This document shows, piece after piece, positions 29,710-39,986 of a stretch of 64,000 bases of DNA (its first letter is position 1; each line of letters begins with the position of its first letter). Location of the stretch: contig NZ_BDAU01000009.1 in assembly GCF_001612615.1 (NCBI RefSeq), forward strand, positions 124,001-188,000, given 5' to 3'. Source of the stretch: Nocardia amikacinitolerans NBRC 108937 (lineage in GTDB: Bacteria > Actinomycetota > Actinomycetes > Mycobacteriales > Mycobacteriaceae). The position numbers were made by a program, and so were the translations under genes. Under the pieces are notes generated by a model. The model was not told the DNA's origin, ran no database searches, and saw nothing but the letters and a program-made list of their open reading frames with translations.

Positions 29710-30078
29710 TCAGTCGGGCAGCTGTGCCGTCGTGATGCAGAACGGGTGCCCGGCCGGATCCAGCAGGACCCGCCACCGGTCGCCCGGCTGGGTCGGCGCG
29801 GGTACCGCACCCAACGCGAGCGCGCGCTGCTCGCACGCGTCCAGGTCGTCGTCGGCCGCCAAATCCAAGTGCACGATCGAGCTGCCGGGCCACACCGGCG
29901 GCTTGTAGTCCGGGATCCGCTGCGCGATGACCGCTAGACCGGACGGGATGCGGATCGCCGCGCTGCGTTCCTTGTTCCACAGCGTGTGCCCGCCGAGCAG
30001 ATCGAGGTAGAACCGCGCGAGCGCATCGGGGTCGGCGCAGTCCAGGGACAATCCCGCGATACGGAAAGGCTCTGTCAC
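29710..30078 (-). CDS. VOC/glyoxalase-like protein
   Basis: The 122-aa product has the vicinal-oxygen-chelate fold: ISLDCADPDALARFY-type opening (GLSLDCADPDALARFYLDLL), a middle SSIVHLDLAADD with the metal His, and a DPAGHPFCIT end. One such fold dimerises or serves as a small-molecule binder. The GTG start at 30078 has no ribosome binding site; TACACT lies 7 nt upstream, suggesting a leaderless message. The ligand is unknown. Confidence 0.85.
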   Translation of the reverse strand: MTEPFRIAGLSLDCADPDALARFYLDLLGGHTLWNKERSAAIRIPSGLAVIAQRIPDYKPPVWPGSSIVHLDLAADDDLDACEQRALALGAVPAPTQPGDRWRVLLDPAGHPFCITTAQLPD

Positions 30079-30085
30079 GCAAGGG

Positions 30086-30091
30086 AGTGTA
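30086..30091 (-). promoter_or_regulatory. -10 element for VOC gene (leaderless start)
   Basis: TACACT on the minus strand ends 7 nt before GTG 30078. No convincing -35 is seen. Confidence 0.5.
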
Positions 30092-30239
30092 GGGCGGGCC
30101 ACATCACCACTCCGACCCGGGAGCCCCGCAACGCCCACCGCATTCCCTTGGCGGCCGGGCGAATTGGCCCGAACACCGGAAACGCCGACGACCGAAGAGG
30201 CGCAAGGCGATTCGAGACCGAACCGGCGAGGGCCTGAAC

Positions 30240-31091
30240 TCAGGGGAGAAGGCCGAGGCGGCGGGCGGTGACGACGGCCTCGTGGCGGGTGCTCGCGTCC
30301 AGTTTGGTCATGGCGTTGCGCAGGTAGCTCTTCACCGTTTCCGCGCCGAGCGAGAGGCGTTGGGCCGCTTCCTGATTGGTGCAGCCGAGCGCGATCTCGG
30401 CGAGCACGTCCAACTCCCGGCGGGACAGGCGCGGCGCGTCGGGAGCGGGTTCGCCGGTGAGCGCCCGGCCGAGACGATCGCAGATTCCGTGCAGACGGGC
30501 GCGCAGTTGCTCGTCGGTGGCCGTGCGCGCCAAGCCGCGTAGTTCGGCGCCGATGTCGCGCAGTTCCTCGGTGACGGCGGGCGCGGTGTCCGGCGTCGGC
30601 GTCGTCATCTCCAGCAGGCGCAGCCGCCGATCCACCTCGTCGCGGATCGCGAACTCGGTGGCCAGCCTTTTGCCCGCCTGCATCATCAGATCGGCGGTCC
30701 GGTCGCCGAGGGGGCTCGCACCGCGCGTCGCGGCGTAGAGCACCGCGCGCGACCGATCGTCGACGACCACCGGCACCGCGAGCACCGAACGGATGCCCTC
30801 GCCCGAGACCGGAGCGTCGTAGTGGTGGGTGATGGAGACGGCGTTGCGGTAGTCCGCCACCGACGCTGGCCTGCGCATATCCATGACCCGGCCGCCGAGG
30901 CCCGAACTGCGCAGCACGGTGAGGCCGCGCAGCCCGTTGGTCATCGTCCCGACGAATTCGGTGAGCAGCAACGCATCCTCGTGCACCTCGCCACCGAATA
31001 CGACAGGAACGCCCGCCCGGTGCGCCACCCAGCGGATCTCGGCGCGCAGCGCGTCCGCGTCGCGGGGCCGCAGCAGGGAAGTGGTGGTCAA
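30240..31091 (-). CDS. GAF-LuxR transcriptional regulator
   Basis: The product has a GAF-like sensory region (about residues 45-160) with SVLAVPVVVDDRSRAVLY, then a helical linker and a C-terminal LuxR helix-turn-helix: LSRRELDVLAEIALGCTNQEA and ETVKSYLRNAMTKL. The TTG at 31091 has AAGGGG 8 nt upstream; GTG 31100 and ATG 31133 are in-frame alternatives with poorer spacing. It is divergent from the acyl-CoA ligase pair and is the natural candidate for their regulator. The ligand is unknown. Confidence 0.87.
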   Translation of the reverse strand: MTTTSLLRPRDADALRAEIRWVAHRAGVPVVFGGEVHEDALLLTEFVGTMTNGLRGLTVLRSSGLGGRVMDMRRPASVADYRNAVSITHHYDAPVSGEGIRSVLAVPVVVDDRSRAVLYAATRGASPLGDRTADLMMQAGKRLATEFAIRDEVDRRLRLLEMTTPTPDTAPAVTEELRDIGAELRGLARTATDEQLRARLHGICDRLGRALTGEPAPDAPRLSRRELDVLAEIALGCTNQEAAQRLSLGAETVKSYLRNAMTKLDASTRHEAVVTARRLGLLP

Positions 31092-31187
31092 ACGACTCAC
31101 CCCTTTTCGGGGGTAGTGACGAACGTGATGCAACCCACATCCTAGGGGACACGAGGGTGGCGTGGATCACCGACGAGGAGAGGCGAG

Positions 31188-32831
31188 ATGAGCACGGACC
31201 TGGACGCGCGGGTGCGCGAGCTGCTGGAGGGTTACGACGGACCGGAGGCGTGTGCGGCGGAGCTGCTGTGCGACCGCCATCCGGCGGACCGCGTCGCGTT
31301 CACGGTGGTGGACGCCGACCTGAGCGCCACCGACCTCACCTACGGTGAACTGCGCGAGCGTTCGGCGCGGTTCGCCGCGGCGCTGGCCGGACTCGGGGTC
31401 GGGCGCGGCGATCGCGTCGCCACCCTGATGGGCAAGTCCGCGGACCTGATCGTCGCGTTGCTCGGCATCTGGCGCCGCGGCGCGGTGCACGTGCCGCTGT
31501 TCACCGCGTTCGCGCCGCCCGCCATCGCCTTCCGCCTGACGGCCAGCCGCGCCGCGCTCGTCGTCGCGGACGCCGATCAGGCCGCGAAGCTGGTGCCCGG
31601 CGACGACATTCCGGCCGACGCGCCGTGGCGACTGGTCGTCGCGGGAGCGCCCGAGAAGGTCGGACCGGACACGTTGCGTTTCGCCGACCTGCTCGACGCG
31701 TACGCCGCCGACGACCCGCGCGCCGCCGCGGTCGCGGTCGGTGGTGCCGGACTGCTCGTCCAGCTGTTCACCAGCGGCACCACCGGCACCCCGAAGGGCG
31801 TGCCGATCCCGCTGCGCGCGCTGGCGTCCTTCCACGCGTATCAGGAGTTCGCGCTGGACGTCCGCCCCGACGACGTCTACTGGAACGCCGCCGATCCCGG
31901 CTGGGCCTACGGGCTCTACTACGCGATTTTGAGCCCGCTCGCGTCGGGCACTCGAAGTCTGCTGCTGCACGCGGGATTCTCCGCACCGCTGACTTGGCGG
32001 GTCCTGGAGCGCTTCGGGGTCACCAACTTCGCCGCCGCGCCCACCGTCTACCGCGCCCTGCGCGCCGACGACACCACGCCGCCAACGGGTTTCGCGCTGC
32101 GCCGCGCCTCCTCCGCGGGCGAACCGCTCACCCCCGAGGTCGTCGCCTGGTCGGCGCGGAACCTGGGCGTCGCCGTTCGCGACCACTACGGGCAGACCGA
32201 GCACGGCATGGTCATCTGCAACGCCTGGCACGACGAGCTCAGCGCCGCAGCCCCGCTCGGGTCGATGGGCAGGCAGCTGCCCGGCTGGACCTGCGCCGTG
32301 CTCGCCGAGGACGCCGACGTCGAGGCCGCGCCCGGCGAACTCGGCCGGGTCGCGATCGACACCGAGCGCAGCCCGCTGCTGTGGTTCCTCGGCTATCTGG
32401 ACGCCCCCGAGCGCACCGCACAGCGCTACACCGCCGACGGCCGTTGGTATCTCACCGGCGACGCCGGATCCCGTGACGCCGACGGGTTCTTCCACTTCTC
32501 CGCGCGCGACGACGACGTGATCATCATGGCCGGCTACCGGATCGGCCCGTTCGAGGTGGAGAGTGTGCTGGTGCTGCACGACCAGGTGGCGGAGGCCGCG
32601 GTGGTCGGTCTGCCGGACGAGCTGCGCGGCGAAGTGCTCGAGGCATTCGTGGTGTTGCGCAACGGATCCGCGGGCAGCGCCGAATTGGCCGCCGAGCTAC
32701 AACAACTGGTGAAAGAGAAGTTCGCGGCGCACGCCTATCCGCGCCGGGTGCATTTCGTGACGAGCCTGCCGAAGACGCCCAGCGGCAAGGTGCAGCGTTT
32801 CGTGCTGCGGCAGCAGGGAGGTGCGCGATGA
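31188..32831 (+). CDS. Acyl-CoA synthetase (acetyl/medium-chain type)
   Basis: The 547-aa adenylate-forming enzyme activates a carboxylic acid to its CoA thioester. Motifs in order: [11 protein letters not shown] (P-loop) at about 196-206, [10 protein letters not shown] at about 334, a [17 protein letters not shown] region with the hinge and a [11 protein letters not shown]-terminal lysine motif. [14 protein letters not shown] resembles the acetyl-CoA synthetase/ACSM branch rather than long-chain FadD. GGAGAGG precedes the ATG. The stop overlaps the start of the next ligase by 4 nt, so the two are made together. Confidence 0.92.
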   Translation: MSTDLDARVRELLEGYDGPEACAAELLCDRHPADRVAFTVVDADLSATDLTYGELRERSARFAAALAGLGVGRGDRVATLMGKSADLIVALLGIWRRGAVHVPLFTAFAPPAIAFRLTASRAALVVADADQAAKLVPGDDIPADAPWRLVVAGAPEKVGPDTLRFADLLDAYAADDPRAAAVAVGGAGLLVQLFTSGTTGTPKGVPIPLRALASFHAYQEFALDVRPDDVYWNAADPGWAYGLYYAILSPLASGTRSLLLHAGFSAPLTWRVLERFGVTNFAAAPTVYRALRADDTTPPTGFALRRASSAGEPLTPEVVAWSARNLGVAVRDHYGQTEHGMVICNAWHDELSAAAPLGSMGRQLPGWTCAVLAEDADVEAAPGELGRVAIDTERSPLLWFLGYLDAPERTAQRYTADGRWYLTGDAGSRDADGFFHFSARDDDVIIMAGYRIGPFEVESVLVLHDQVAEAAVVGLPDELRGEVLEAFVVLRNGSAGSAELAAELQQLVKEKFAAHAYPRRVHFVTSLPKTPSGKVQRFVLRQQGGAR

Positions 32832-34462
32832 CTCCCGCACTGCCGAGCTACGCCTCGGGCACCTCGGACGCGCCGCTGCTCGGCGACACCATCGGCGCCA
32901 ACCTGGACCGCACCGCCGCGGCGCATCCGGATCGGGAAGCGTTGGTGGACTTGCCGACCGGACGCCGCTGGACCTACCGCGAGCTCGTCGCCGCGGTCGA
33001 CACGATCGCGTCCGGTCTCGCCGCCCGCGGTCTCGGCAAGGGTGATCGCGTCGGCATCTGGGCGCCCAACTGCGCGGAGTGGTTTCTCGTGCAGTACGCC
33101 ACCGCCAAGCTCGGCGCGATCCTGGTCAACATCAATCCGGCCTACCGCACCAGCGAACTCGGCTACGTGCTGCGCCAGGCCGGGGTTCGGATGTTGATCG
33201 CCGCGCCGGAGTTCAAGACCTCGGACTACGTCGCCATGATCGAGGAGGTCCGGCCGGAATGTCCCGGCCTGGACCAGGTGCTGATCCTCGGCGGCGCGGA
33301 CTGGGCCGCGGTGGCCGACGCGCCGGTCGACGCCGAACGGCTGGCTGCCGTCGCGGCGACGCTGTCGGCGGACGATCCGATCAACATCCAGTACACCTCG
33401 GGCACAACGGGTTTCCCGAAGGGCGCCACGCTGAGCCATCACAACATCCTGAACAACGGCTACTTCGTCGGTGAGCTGTGCGGGTACACCGAACAGGACC
33501 GGATCTGCGTTCCGGTGCCCTTCTATCACTGCTTCGGCATGGTGATGGGCAACCTGGCCGCCACCAGTCACGGTGCGGCGGTGGTGATTCCGGCACCGTC
33601 CTTCGACCCGGCCGCCACCTTGGAGGCGGTCGCGCGGGAGCGCTGCACCTCCCTCTACGGCGTGCCGACGATGTTCATCGCCGTGCTCGCCGAGCTGGAC
33701 GCGGTCCTCGAAAAGACCGGAGAGACACCGGATCTGTCGACCTTGCGCACCGGCATCATGGCGGGTTCACCGTGTCCGGTCGAGGTGATGAAGCGGGTCA
33801 TCGATCGGCTCGGCATGCACGAGGTCTGCATCTGCTACGGCATGACGGAAACGTCTCCGGTCTCCACCCAGACCCGCCGCGACGACGACCTCGATCGCCG
33901 GACCGCGACCGTCGGCCGCGTCGGCCCGCATCTCGAGGTCAAGATCGTCGATCCCGCAACGGGATTGACCGTCCCGCGCGGCGAGCCCGGTGAACTGTGC
34001 ACCCGCGGCTACTCGGTGATGCTCGGCTATTGGGATCAGCCTGACAAGACCGCCGAAGCCATCGATGCGGCCCGCTGGATGCACACCGGTGACATCGGCG
34101 TGATGGACGCCGACGGCTACATCGCCGTGACCGGCCGGATCAAGGACATGGTCATCCGCGGCGGCGAGAACATCTACCCCCGCGAGATCGAGGAGTTCCT
34201 CTACACCCACCCCGACATCCTGGACGCCCAGGTGATCGGCGTGCCCGACGCGAAGTACGGCGAGGAACTCATGGCCTGGATCCGCATGCGCGAGGGCGCC
34301 ACCCCGCTGGACGCCGAGGCCGTGCGCGCCTTCTGCACCGGCAAACTCGCCCACTTCAAGATCCCGCGCTACGTCCACCTGGTCGACGAATTCCCGATGA
34401 CCGTCACCGGCAAGATCCGCAAGGCCGAAATGCGCGAGATGGCAAAGGAACTCCTCGACTGA
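32828..34462 (+). CDS. Fatty acyl-CoA synthetase (FadD-like AMP-binding protein)
   Basis: The 544-aa product has [18 protein letters not shown] at about 193-210, [10 protein letters not shown] at about 338, [21 protein letters not shown] with [14 protein letters not shown], and the catalytic lysine in [12 protein letters not shown]. This matches the medium/long-chain acyl-CoA ligase type close to mycobacterial FadD35. It overlaps the upstream ligase through ATGA. The pair may activate different chain lengths of one catabolic pathway, a point that is inferred. No beta-oxidation genes follow. Confidence 0.92.
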   Translation: MTPALPSYASGTSDAPLLGDTIGANLDRTAAAHPDREALVDLPTGRRWTYRELVAAVDTIASGLAARGLGKGDRVGIWAPNCAEWFLVQYATAKLGAILVNINPAYRTSELGYVLRQAGVRMLIAAPEFKTSDYVAMIEEVRPECPGLDQVLILGGADWAAVADAPVDAERLAAVAATLSADDPINIQYTSGTTGFPKGATLSHHNILNNGYFVGELCGYTEQDRICVPVPFYHCFGMVMGNLAATSHGAAVVIPAPSFDPAATLEAVARERCTSLYGVPTMFIAVLAELDAVLEKTGETPDLSTLRTGIMAGSPCPVEVMKRVIDRLGMHEVCICYGMTETSPVSTQTRRDDDLDRRTATVGRVGPHLEVKIVDPATGLTVPRGEPGELCTRGYSVMLGYWDQPDKTAEAIDAARWMHTGDIGVMDADGYIAVTGRIKDMVIRGGENIYPREIEEFLYTHPDILDAQVIGVPDAKYGEELMAWIRMREGATPLDAEAVRAFCTGKLAHFKIPRYVHLVDEFPMTVTGKIRKAEMREMAKELLD

Positions 34463-34542
34463 CTGCCGACCCGTACCCGATCTCTCGAGGACAAGGTCAG
34501 CCGGGCGCGCAAACCCGGCTGGCCGCACCCCGAGAAGCCTCG

Positions 34543-34960
34543 GCGACAACTGATCTCCGAGGCCGGACAATCCACCGACCACGTGGAAACCCGCGCGGGC
34601 TTTGATCGAGCCCAATGGGCGCAGCCGGACGTAGTCCGTCGTCAGCCCACGCACGGCCCGAGCGAATGCGGAGGTACGCCTACCGCAGCGCCAACTGATT
34701 TCGCGAGCCTCGAGCGATTCACCGAGCAGCCTGAAACCCGCGCGAGCCCTGATCACGGGCACGACCAAGGCGACAACTGATTGCGCGAGGCCGGGGTAAC
34801 TCACGGGCACACCAACCCATCGAGCCGACCTGAGGATCTCGCGACAATGGATGGGCGAGGCCGGGGTAAATCACTGGCAGACGAACCCATCGAGCCAACC
34901 TGAGGATTACCAACGCGACAACTGATCTCGCAAGATCCGGGTAACTCACCGGGTACGCCC
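34543..34960. repeat. Intergenic repeat field with copy B of the GGACTACGTCCGGC element
   Basis: The 587-nt gap before tex has no supported gene. The module GCGACAACTGATNNCGCGAGG occurs at about 34543, 34688, 34770, 34841 and 34915, usually followed by CCGGGGTAA. A second module, AACCCATCGAGCC with ACCTGAGGAT, is duplicated at about 34813 and 34883. CGGACGTAGTCCG at 34626-34638 belongs to the element found inside the broken reductase gene. Confidence 0.75.
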
Positions 34961-35049
34961 AAAACCCGAGCGGCCCCCAACCGCCGCCCCGGCACGAAAC
35001 TCCCGCGGCACTAACGACCGGCCTGAGGCTCGGGGAGGCGGGGGAGCTA

Positions 35050-37470
35050 GTGTTGCGGGTCGTGACGACAGCGCCCGAGATCGCCAGTTCAGAGCCGAAC
35101 AGCACCGACACGACCGCCGCCGCACCCACAGGCGCCCCGCTGGCCAGCGTGGGCAGGCGTATCGCCGAGGAACTCGGTGTGCGCGAGAGCCAGGTCCGCG
35201 CCGCCGTCGAACTGCTGGACGCGGGTTCGACCGTGCCGTTCATCGCGCGTTACCGCAAGGAAGTGACCGGCGGGCTGGACGACGCCCAGCTGCGCCAGCT
35301 CGACGAGCGGCTGTCCTACTTGCGTGAACTCGACGAGCGCCGTGGCGCGATCATCGAATCCATCCGTGGCCAGGGCAAACTCGACGACGCGCTGCTCCAG
35401 CAGTTGATGCTCGCCGAGACCAAGGCCCGCCTCGAGGACATCTATCTGCCGTACAAGCCGAAGCGGCGCACCAAGGCGCAGATCGCGCGGGAGGCCGGTC
35501 ACGAGCCGGTGGCCGACGCGCTGATCAATGATCCGGCCACCGATCCCGCGCAGTACACCGCCGAGCAGCTCGACGGCGCCCGCGCGATCCTGGTCGAGCG
35601 GTTCGCCGAGGACGCGGATCTGGTCGGCGAACTGCGCGAGCTGATGTGGAACCGCGGCCAGATCACCTCGACGGTGCGGCCGGGCAAGGAGGAGGCGGGC
35701 GCGAAGTTCGCCGACTATTTCGAGTTCAGCGAACCGTTCCACAAGCTGCCCTCGCATCGCGTGCTCGCGCTGTTGCGCGGTGAGAAGGAGGACGTGCTCA
35801 CCCTGCACCTCGAGCCGGACACCGAAGAGCCAGAGCCCGGTGAGCGCAGCATCTACGAAGGTCGCATCGCGGTGCGGTTCGGCATCGCCGACAAGGGCCG
35901 CCCCGCCGATTCCTGGCTGCTGGACACGGTGCGCTGGGCGTGGCGCACGAAGCTCCAGGTCAGCCTCGGCATCGACACCCGCATGCGGTTGCGTCAGGCC
36001 GCGGAGAAGGACGCGGTCGACGTGTTCGCCGCCAACCTGCGCGATCTGCTGCTCGCCGCGCCCGCGGGCACCCGCACCACGATGGGCCTCGACCCGGGCT
36101 ACCGTACCGGCGTGAAGGTCGCGGTCGTCGACGCGACCGGCAAGGTCGTCGCCACCGAGGTCATCTACCCGCACAAGCCGCAGGGCCAGACGGAGAAGTC
36201 GCTCGCGGTGCTCGGCGCGCTGGTCGCGCGGTTCGGCGTGGAGCTCATCGCGATCGGCAACGGCACCGCCTCGCGGGAGACCGACGCCCTTGCCGCCGAG
36301 CTGATCTCGCGGATCCCCGAGAACAAGCCGACCAAGATCGTGGTCTCGGAGGCGGGCGCGTCGGTGTACTCCGCCTCGGCCTACGCCTCCCAGGAACTGC
36401 CGGACATGGACGTCTCGCTGCGTGGCGCCGTCTCCATCGCGCGCCGCCTCCAGGATCCGCTCGCCGAGCTGGTGAAGATCGACCCGAAGTCGATCGGCGT
36501 CGGCCAGTACCAGCACGACGTCTCCGAGACGCTGCTTGCCCGCTCGCTCGGCGCGGTGGTCGAGGACGCGGTGAACGCGGTCGGCGTCGACGTCAACACC
36601 GCCTCGGTGCCGCTGCTCTCCCGTGTCTCGGGCATCGCCTCCTCGGTGGCGGAAAGCATTGTGGCGCATCGTGACCAGCACGGTCCGTTCCGCAGCCGCA
36701 CCGCACTGCTGGACGTGCCTCGGCTCGGCCCCAAGGCGTTCGAACAGTGCGCGGGCTTCCTGCGCATCCGCGGTGGCGACGACCCGCTCGACACCTCCGC
36801 GGTGCACCCCGAGGCCTACCCGGTGGTCCGACGCATCCTGGAATCCACCGGCCGCGGGATGTCCGAGCTGATCGGCAACACCACCGTGTTGCGCGCGCTG
36901 CGGCCCGCGGAGTTCACCGACGAGAAGTTCGGTGTCCCGACCGTCACCGACATCATCAGCGAGCTGGAGAAGCCGGGCCGCGACCCGCGTCCGGAGTTCA
37001 AGACCGCCGAGTTCGCCGCGGGTGTGGAGAAGGTCGCCGACCTGAAGCCCGGCATGGTGCTCGAGGGTGTGGTCACCAATGTCGCGGCGTTCGGCGCGTT
37101 CGTCGACGTCGGCGTGCACCAGGACGGTCTTGTGCACGTCTCGGCCATGTCGCACAGCTTCGTCAAGGATCCGCGCGAGGTGGTGAAGTCCGGCGACGTG
37201 GTGAAGGTGAAGGTGCTCGAGGTCGACGTCGCCCGTCAGCGCATCGGGCTCTCCCTGCGCCTGGACGACGAGCCGGGCGCGCCAGCGAAGAACGAGCGCG
37301 GCGGCAACCGCGGCCAGGGCGGCGGACGTCAGGGCGGCGACGGCAAGCAGCGGCAGAATGGTCAAGGGCGGCAGCAGCAGGGCCGCGGCCAGGGCAACCA
37401 GCGGCGCAACGCCCCCGCGCCGAGCGGTTCCATGGCCGACGCGCTGCGCCGGGCCGGTTTCGGACAGTAG
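35050..37470 (+). CDS. tex: Tex-family RNA-binding transcription accessory protein
   Basis: The 806-aa protein follows the Tex layout: an N-terminal helical region, a YqgF/RNase H-like domain with GLDPGYRTGVKVAVVDATG at about 346, paired helix-hairpin-helix motifs (VSGIASSVAESIVAHRDQHG and LDVPRLGPKAFEQCAG), and a C-terminal S1 domain (VLEGVVTNVAAFGAFVDVGV) at about 670-745. An extra tail rich in Gly, Gln, Arg and Asn follows and looks disordered. Starts at GTG 35050, TTG 35053 and GTG 35062 are close; GGGGGAG lies upstream. Tex binds RNA and affects transcription and toxin genes in other species. Confidence 0.95.
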   Translation: MLRVVTTAPEIASSEPNSTDTTAAAPTGAPLASVGRRIAEELGVRESQVRAAVELLDAGSTVPFIARYRKEVTGGLDDAQLRQLDERLSYLRELDERRGAIIESIRGQGKLDDALLQQLMLAETKARLEDIYLPYKPKRRTKAQIAREAGHEPVADALINDPATDPAQYTAEQLDGARAILVERFAEDADLVGELRELMWNRGQITSTVRPGKEEAGAKFADYFEFSEPFHKLPSHRVLALLRGEKEDVLTLHLEPDTEEPEPGERSIYEGRIAVRFGIADKGRPADSWLLDTVRWAWRTKLQVSLGIDTRMRLRQAAEKDAVDVFAANLRDLLLAAPAGTRTTMGLDPGYRTGVKVAVVDATGKVVATEVIYPHKPQGQTEKSLAVLGALVARFGVELIAIGNGTASRETDALAAELISRIPENKPTKIVVSEAGASVYSASAYASQELPDMDVSLRGAVSIARRLQDPLAELVKIDPKSIGVGQYQHDVSETLLARSLGAVVEDAVNAVGVDVNTASVPLLSRVSGIASSVAESIVAHRDQHGPFRSRTALLDVPRLGPKAFEQCAGFLRIRGGDDPLDTSAVHPEAYPVVRRILESTGRGMSELIGNTTVLRALRPAEFTDEKFGVPTVTDIISELEKPGRDPRPEFKTAEFAAGVEKVADLKPGMVLEGVVTNVAAFGAFVDVGVHQDGLVHVSAMSHSFVKDPREVVKSGDVVKVKVLEVDVARQRIGLSLRLDDEPGAPAKNERGGNRGQGGGRQGGDGKQRQNGQGRQQQGRGQGNQRRNAPAPSGSMADALRRAGFGQ

Positions 37471-37503
37471 GCGCCAGCGCGGGGCGGAGGGATGTAGGCG
37501 GCC

Positions 37504-38376
37504 ATGCGACGGTGGCTCGAAGACGATGTGATCGCGCAAGGCCGCCTACCCCTGCTGTGCTTCCTCTTCGGCTTCATCGTCGGGTTCCTGTTCATCCGGC
37601 TCAGCGTCCGGATGATCAGGGCCAAGGTGCGCTGGTGGCCGGGCAATCTGCGGGCGGGCACCGTGCACATCCACCACATGGTGTTCGGCGTGATCCTGGT
37701 GCTCGGCTCCGGGCTCGGGCTGGTCGCCGTCTTCGAGAACGGCAGCAGCGCCACCGCGGGCGCGTTGTCGGCGGCCTTCGGCGTCGGCGCCGCGCTGGTC
37801 CTCGACGAGTTCGCGCTGATCTACTACCTGCGCGACGTGTACTGGGAGGAACAGGGCCGCACCTCGGTGGACGCCGTGTTCGTCGCGCTCGCGGTGACCG
37901 GGCTGCTGCTGCTCGGCTTCCATCCGCTGTCGCTGTTGGAGATCAACGACTTTCGCGCGTCCATCGGCACCGGCGCGCGGATCGTGGCGACCGTGTTCGC
38001 GCTCGTGAACCTGATGCTCGCCGCGATCGTCATCGCCAAAGGCAAGATCTGGACCGGCCTGTTCGGCATGTTCTTCCCGCCGCTGCTCGTGGTCGGCGCG
38101 CTGCGGTTGAGCAGGCCGGGCGCGCCGTGGGCACGGTGGCGCTACGGTGACCGGCGTCGGTTGATGTACCGGGCGATCGTGCGGGAACGCCGGTATCGCA
38201 GGCCGGTCATCCGGGCCAAGATCTTCGTACAGGACCTCGTCGCGGGCAAGCCCGATGTCGAGCACGTGCGCACGGCGGCGGAGGCGGAGCTGACCAGGAC
38301 GGTCGTGCCCGCGCCGCCCGCCCCGCACCGGCACCACCACCTACCGTGGTCGGCCGATCACGACGAGGAGCGCTGA
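37504..38376 (+). CDS. Conserved six-TM membrane protein
   Basis: The 290-aa product has about six hydrophobic helices (near residues 16-34, 56-77, 85-107, 120-140, 159-179 and 182-201). A HIHHMVFG motif lies in the first loop and DEFALIYYLRDV after the third helix, both suggestive of metal or quinone contact. The C-terminal ~90 residues are basic and end in a His-rich stretch. The family is not recognised by name. GGAGGG lies upstream of the ATG. It sits 33 nt after tex and could be in the same transcript. Confidence 0.8.
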   Translation: MRRWLEDDVIAQGRLPLLCFLFGFIVGFLFIRLSVRMIRAKVRWWPGNLRAGTVHIHHMVFGVILVLGSGLGLVAVFENGSSATAGALSAAFGVGAALVLDEFALIYYLRDVYWEEQGRTSVDAVFVALAVTGLLLLGFHPLSLLEINDFRASIGTGARIVATVFALVNLMLAAIVIAKGKIWTGLFGMFFPPLLVVGALRLSRPGAPWARWRYGDRRRLMYRAIVRERRYRRPVIRAKIFVQDLVAGKPDVEHVRTAAEAELTRTVVPAPPAPHRHHHLPWSADHDEER

Positions 38377-38383
38377 CCCGCGT

Positions 38384-39280
38384 TCATCGACGGTCGTCGG
38401 CCCGGACCAGATCGAGTCGCGCGAGACGTTCGGGATCGGACAGGATGTCGATCTGCGCGATCCGGCCGTCCGTCACGGTGAAGCTCATCACCGACATCGG
38501 CTTTCCCTCGGCCGTATTGAGCAGTCCCGCAACGCCGTTGACCAGGGCCGGGTGGGTGTCGTAGAGGTTGGACATCCGGTGGAACGTGTCGAGCATCGCC
38601 GCCACCCGCTCCGCGCCGCGCACCACGCGCAGGCCGCCGGGCACCGTCGCGCCGCCATCGGCGTGCAGCACCACGTCCGGATCGAGGATCGCAAGCAGCG
38701 CGTCGAAATCGCCGCCGCGCGCCGCGCTCAGGAACGCGTCGACGACGCGGCGCTGGCGGGGCAGATCGGGATCGGGCACCGGCGCCCGGCCGCGAACACG
38801 GTTGCGCGCGCGGCTGGCCAGCATCTTGGCCGCGGCGGGCGACTTGCCGACGATCGGCGCGATCTGGTTGAACGGCATCGCGAACATGTCGTGCAGCACG
38901 AACGCGAGCCGCTCGGCCGGATTCAGCGACTCCAGGACAACCAGCAGCGCCATGCCGACCGAATCCGCCAGCAGCGCTTGGCCTTCCGGATCGGTGCCGT
39001 CCTCGATGCCGACCACCGGGTCCGGCAGGCGCTCCGCCATCGGCTCTTCCCGGCGGGAAGTGCGCGCCCGCAGCATGTCCAGGCAGACACGGCCGACGAC
39101 GGTGGTCAGCCAGCCCGCGAGGTTGTCGATCTCGGCGGCATCGGTCCTGGCCAGTCGCAGCCACGCCTCCTGGACCGCGTCGTCGGCCTCGGCGACCGAG
39201 CCGAGCATGCGGTAGGCCACCGCGGTCAGATGCGGCCGATGGCCCTCGAAGCGCCCCGCCAAAAATTCGTGGTCGTTCAC
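38384..39280 (-). CDS. ECF41-type RNA polymerase sigma factor (SigJ-like)
   Basis: The 298-aa sigma factor has sigma2 (HLTAVAYRMLGSVAEADDAV, EAWLRL) and sigma4 (LNPAERLAFVLHDMFAMPF) regions plus a C-terminal SnoaL-like domain from about residue 180. The latter ends with a DPERL motif comparable to the NPDKL element of ECF41. In ECF41 this fused domain controls activity in place of a separate anti-sigma factor. GTG 39280 has GGAGAGGA 6-7 nt upstream. The divergent DoxX-like and FAD-oxidase genes are its likely targets. Confidence 0.93.
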   Translation of the reverse strand: MNDHEFLAGRFEGHRPHLTAVAYRMLGSVAEADDAVQEAWLRLARTDAAEIDNLAGWLTTVVGRVCLDMLRARTSRREEPMAERLPDPVVGIEDGTDPEGQALLADSVGMALLVVLESLNPAERLAFVLHDMFAMPFNQIAPIVGKSPAAAKMLASRARNRVRGRAPVPDPDLPRQRRVVDAFLSAARGGDFDALLAILDPDVVLHADGGATVPGGLRVVRGAERVAAMLDTFHRMSNLYDTHPALVNGVAGLLNTAEGKPMSVMSFTVTDGRIAQIDILSDPERLARLDLVRADDRR

Positions 39281-39366
39281 GTCGTGTCCTCTCCGTTCGA
39301 CGTACTGACGAACCCGAGTCGCCGGACGTAACAGCGCCGGGGTTTCCTGTGCGCTACGTCACACCC

Positions 39367-39393
39367 GGTCACCTTTCCGCGCTCCCCTCCGTC
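39367..39393 (+). promoter_or_regulatory. Candidate ECF41 promoter
   Basis: GGTCACC, then 16 nt, then CGTC resembles the published ECF41 motif TGTCACA-n16-CGTC, with the core TCAC, the spacing and CGTC matching. It faces the DoxX-like gene, 71 nt ahead of its start. Confidence 0.5.
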
Positions 39394-39463
39394 ATCCAGT
39401 CGAACAGCGAGCAGGCGATGCGTGAAAGGCGCGGCGCCGATCGGATGAACGAGAGGCCGAAAG

Positions 39464-39952
39464 ATGAAGACAGCAACGCCGATTCGCACGGAATTCATGA
39501 CGACCCCGACCGAAGACGGTGCGTCGCACCGCGGATCCCGCGCGCGGATGATCGCCTTCGGTGGCGCCACCGCCCTTCTGATGACCGAATCGGTTGTCGG
39601 CGCGTATTGGGATCTCGCGCGAATTCCGTACGTACAGGACACTTTCGAGCGTCTCGAATACCCGCTCTACTTCGCGACCATCATCGGCGCGGCCAAGGTC
39701 GCAGCAGTTGGCGCGGTGCTCGCGCCCGGCACGCCGCGATTGAAGGAATGGGCTTACGCCGGACTGGCTTTCGTCTACGGCGGCGCCGCCCTTTCGCACC
39801 TGGCCGTCGGCGACCCTGCGGCCGCATCGATATCCCCGCTGGTCTTCCTCGGGCTGACCGTCGCGTCCTGGGCGCTGCGTCCGCCCGCCCGGCGCGATCC
39901 GAAACCGCTGCCCGAAGCGTGGTCCGCGCTGCGCCGATTCGGCCGCGCCTAG
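39464..39952 (+). CDS. DoxX-like membrane protein
   Basis: The 162-aa product has four hydrophobic helices and the DoxX-like pattern ARIPYVQDTFERLEYPLYF followed by TIIGAAKVAAVGAVL and AYAGLAFVYGGAALSHLA. DoxX-like proteins sit in the membrane and are linked with redox or quinone metabolism. GAGAGG lies 8 nt before the ATG. It is followed by the FAD oxidase 34 nt later, probably in one operon driven by the ECF41 factor. Confidence 0.87.
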   Translation: MKTATPIRTEFMTTPTEDGASHRGSRARMIAFGGATALLMTESVVGAYWDLARIPYVQDTFERLEYPLYFATIIGAAKVAAVGAVLAPGTPRLKEWAYAGLAFVYGGAALSHLAVGDPAAASISPLVFLGLTVASWALRPPARRDPKPLPEAWSALRRFGRA

Positions 39953-39986
39953 CAATTCTTTCGAAACAGCAGACAGGAGAAGAGAA

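Noticed and set aside
33767..34810. Reverse-strand frame of 347 codons over the acyl-CoA ligase end and repeat field
   Set aside because: Antisense to fadD-like coding sequence; the remainder is repeat DNA without protein-like conservation.
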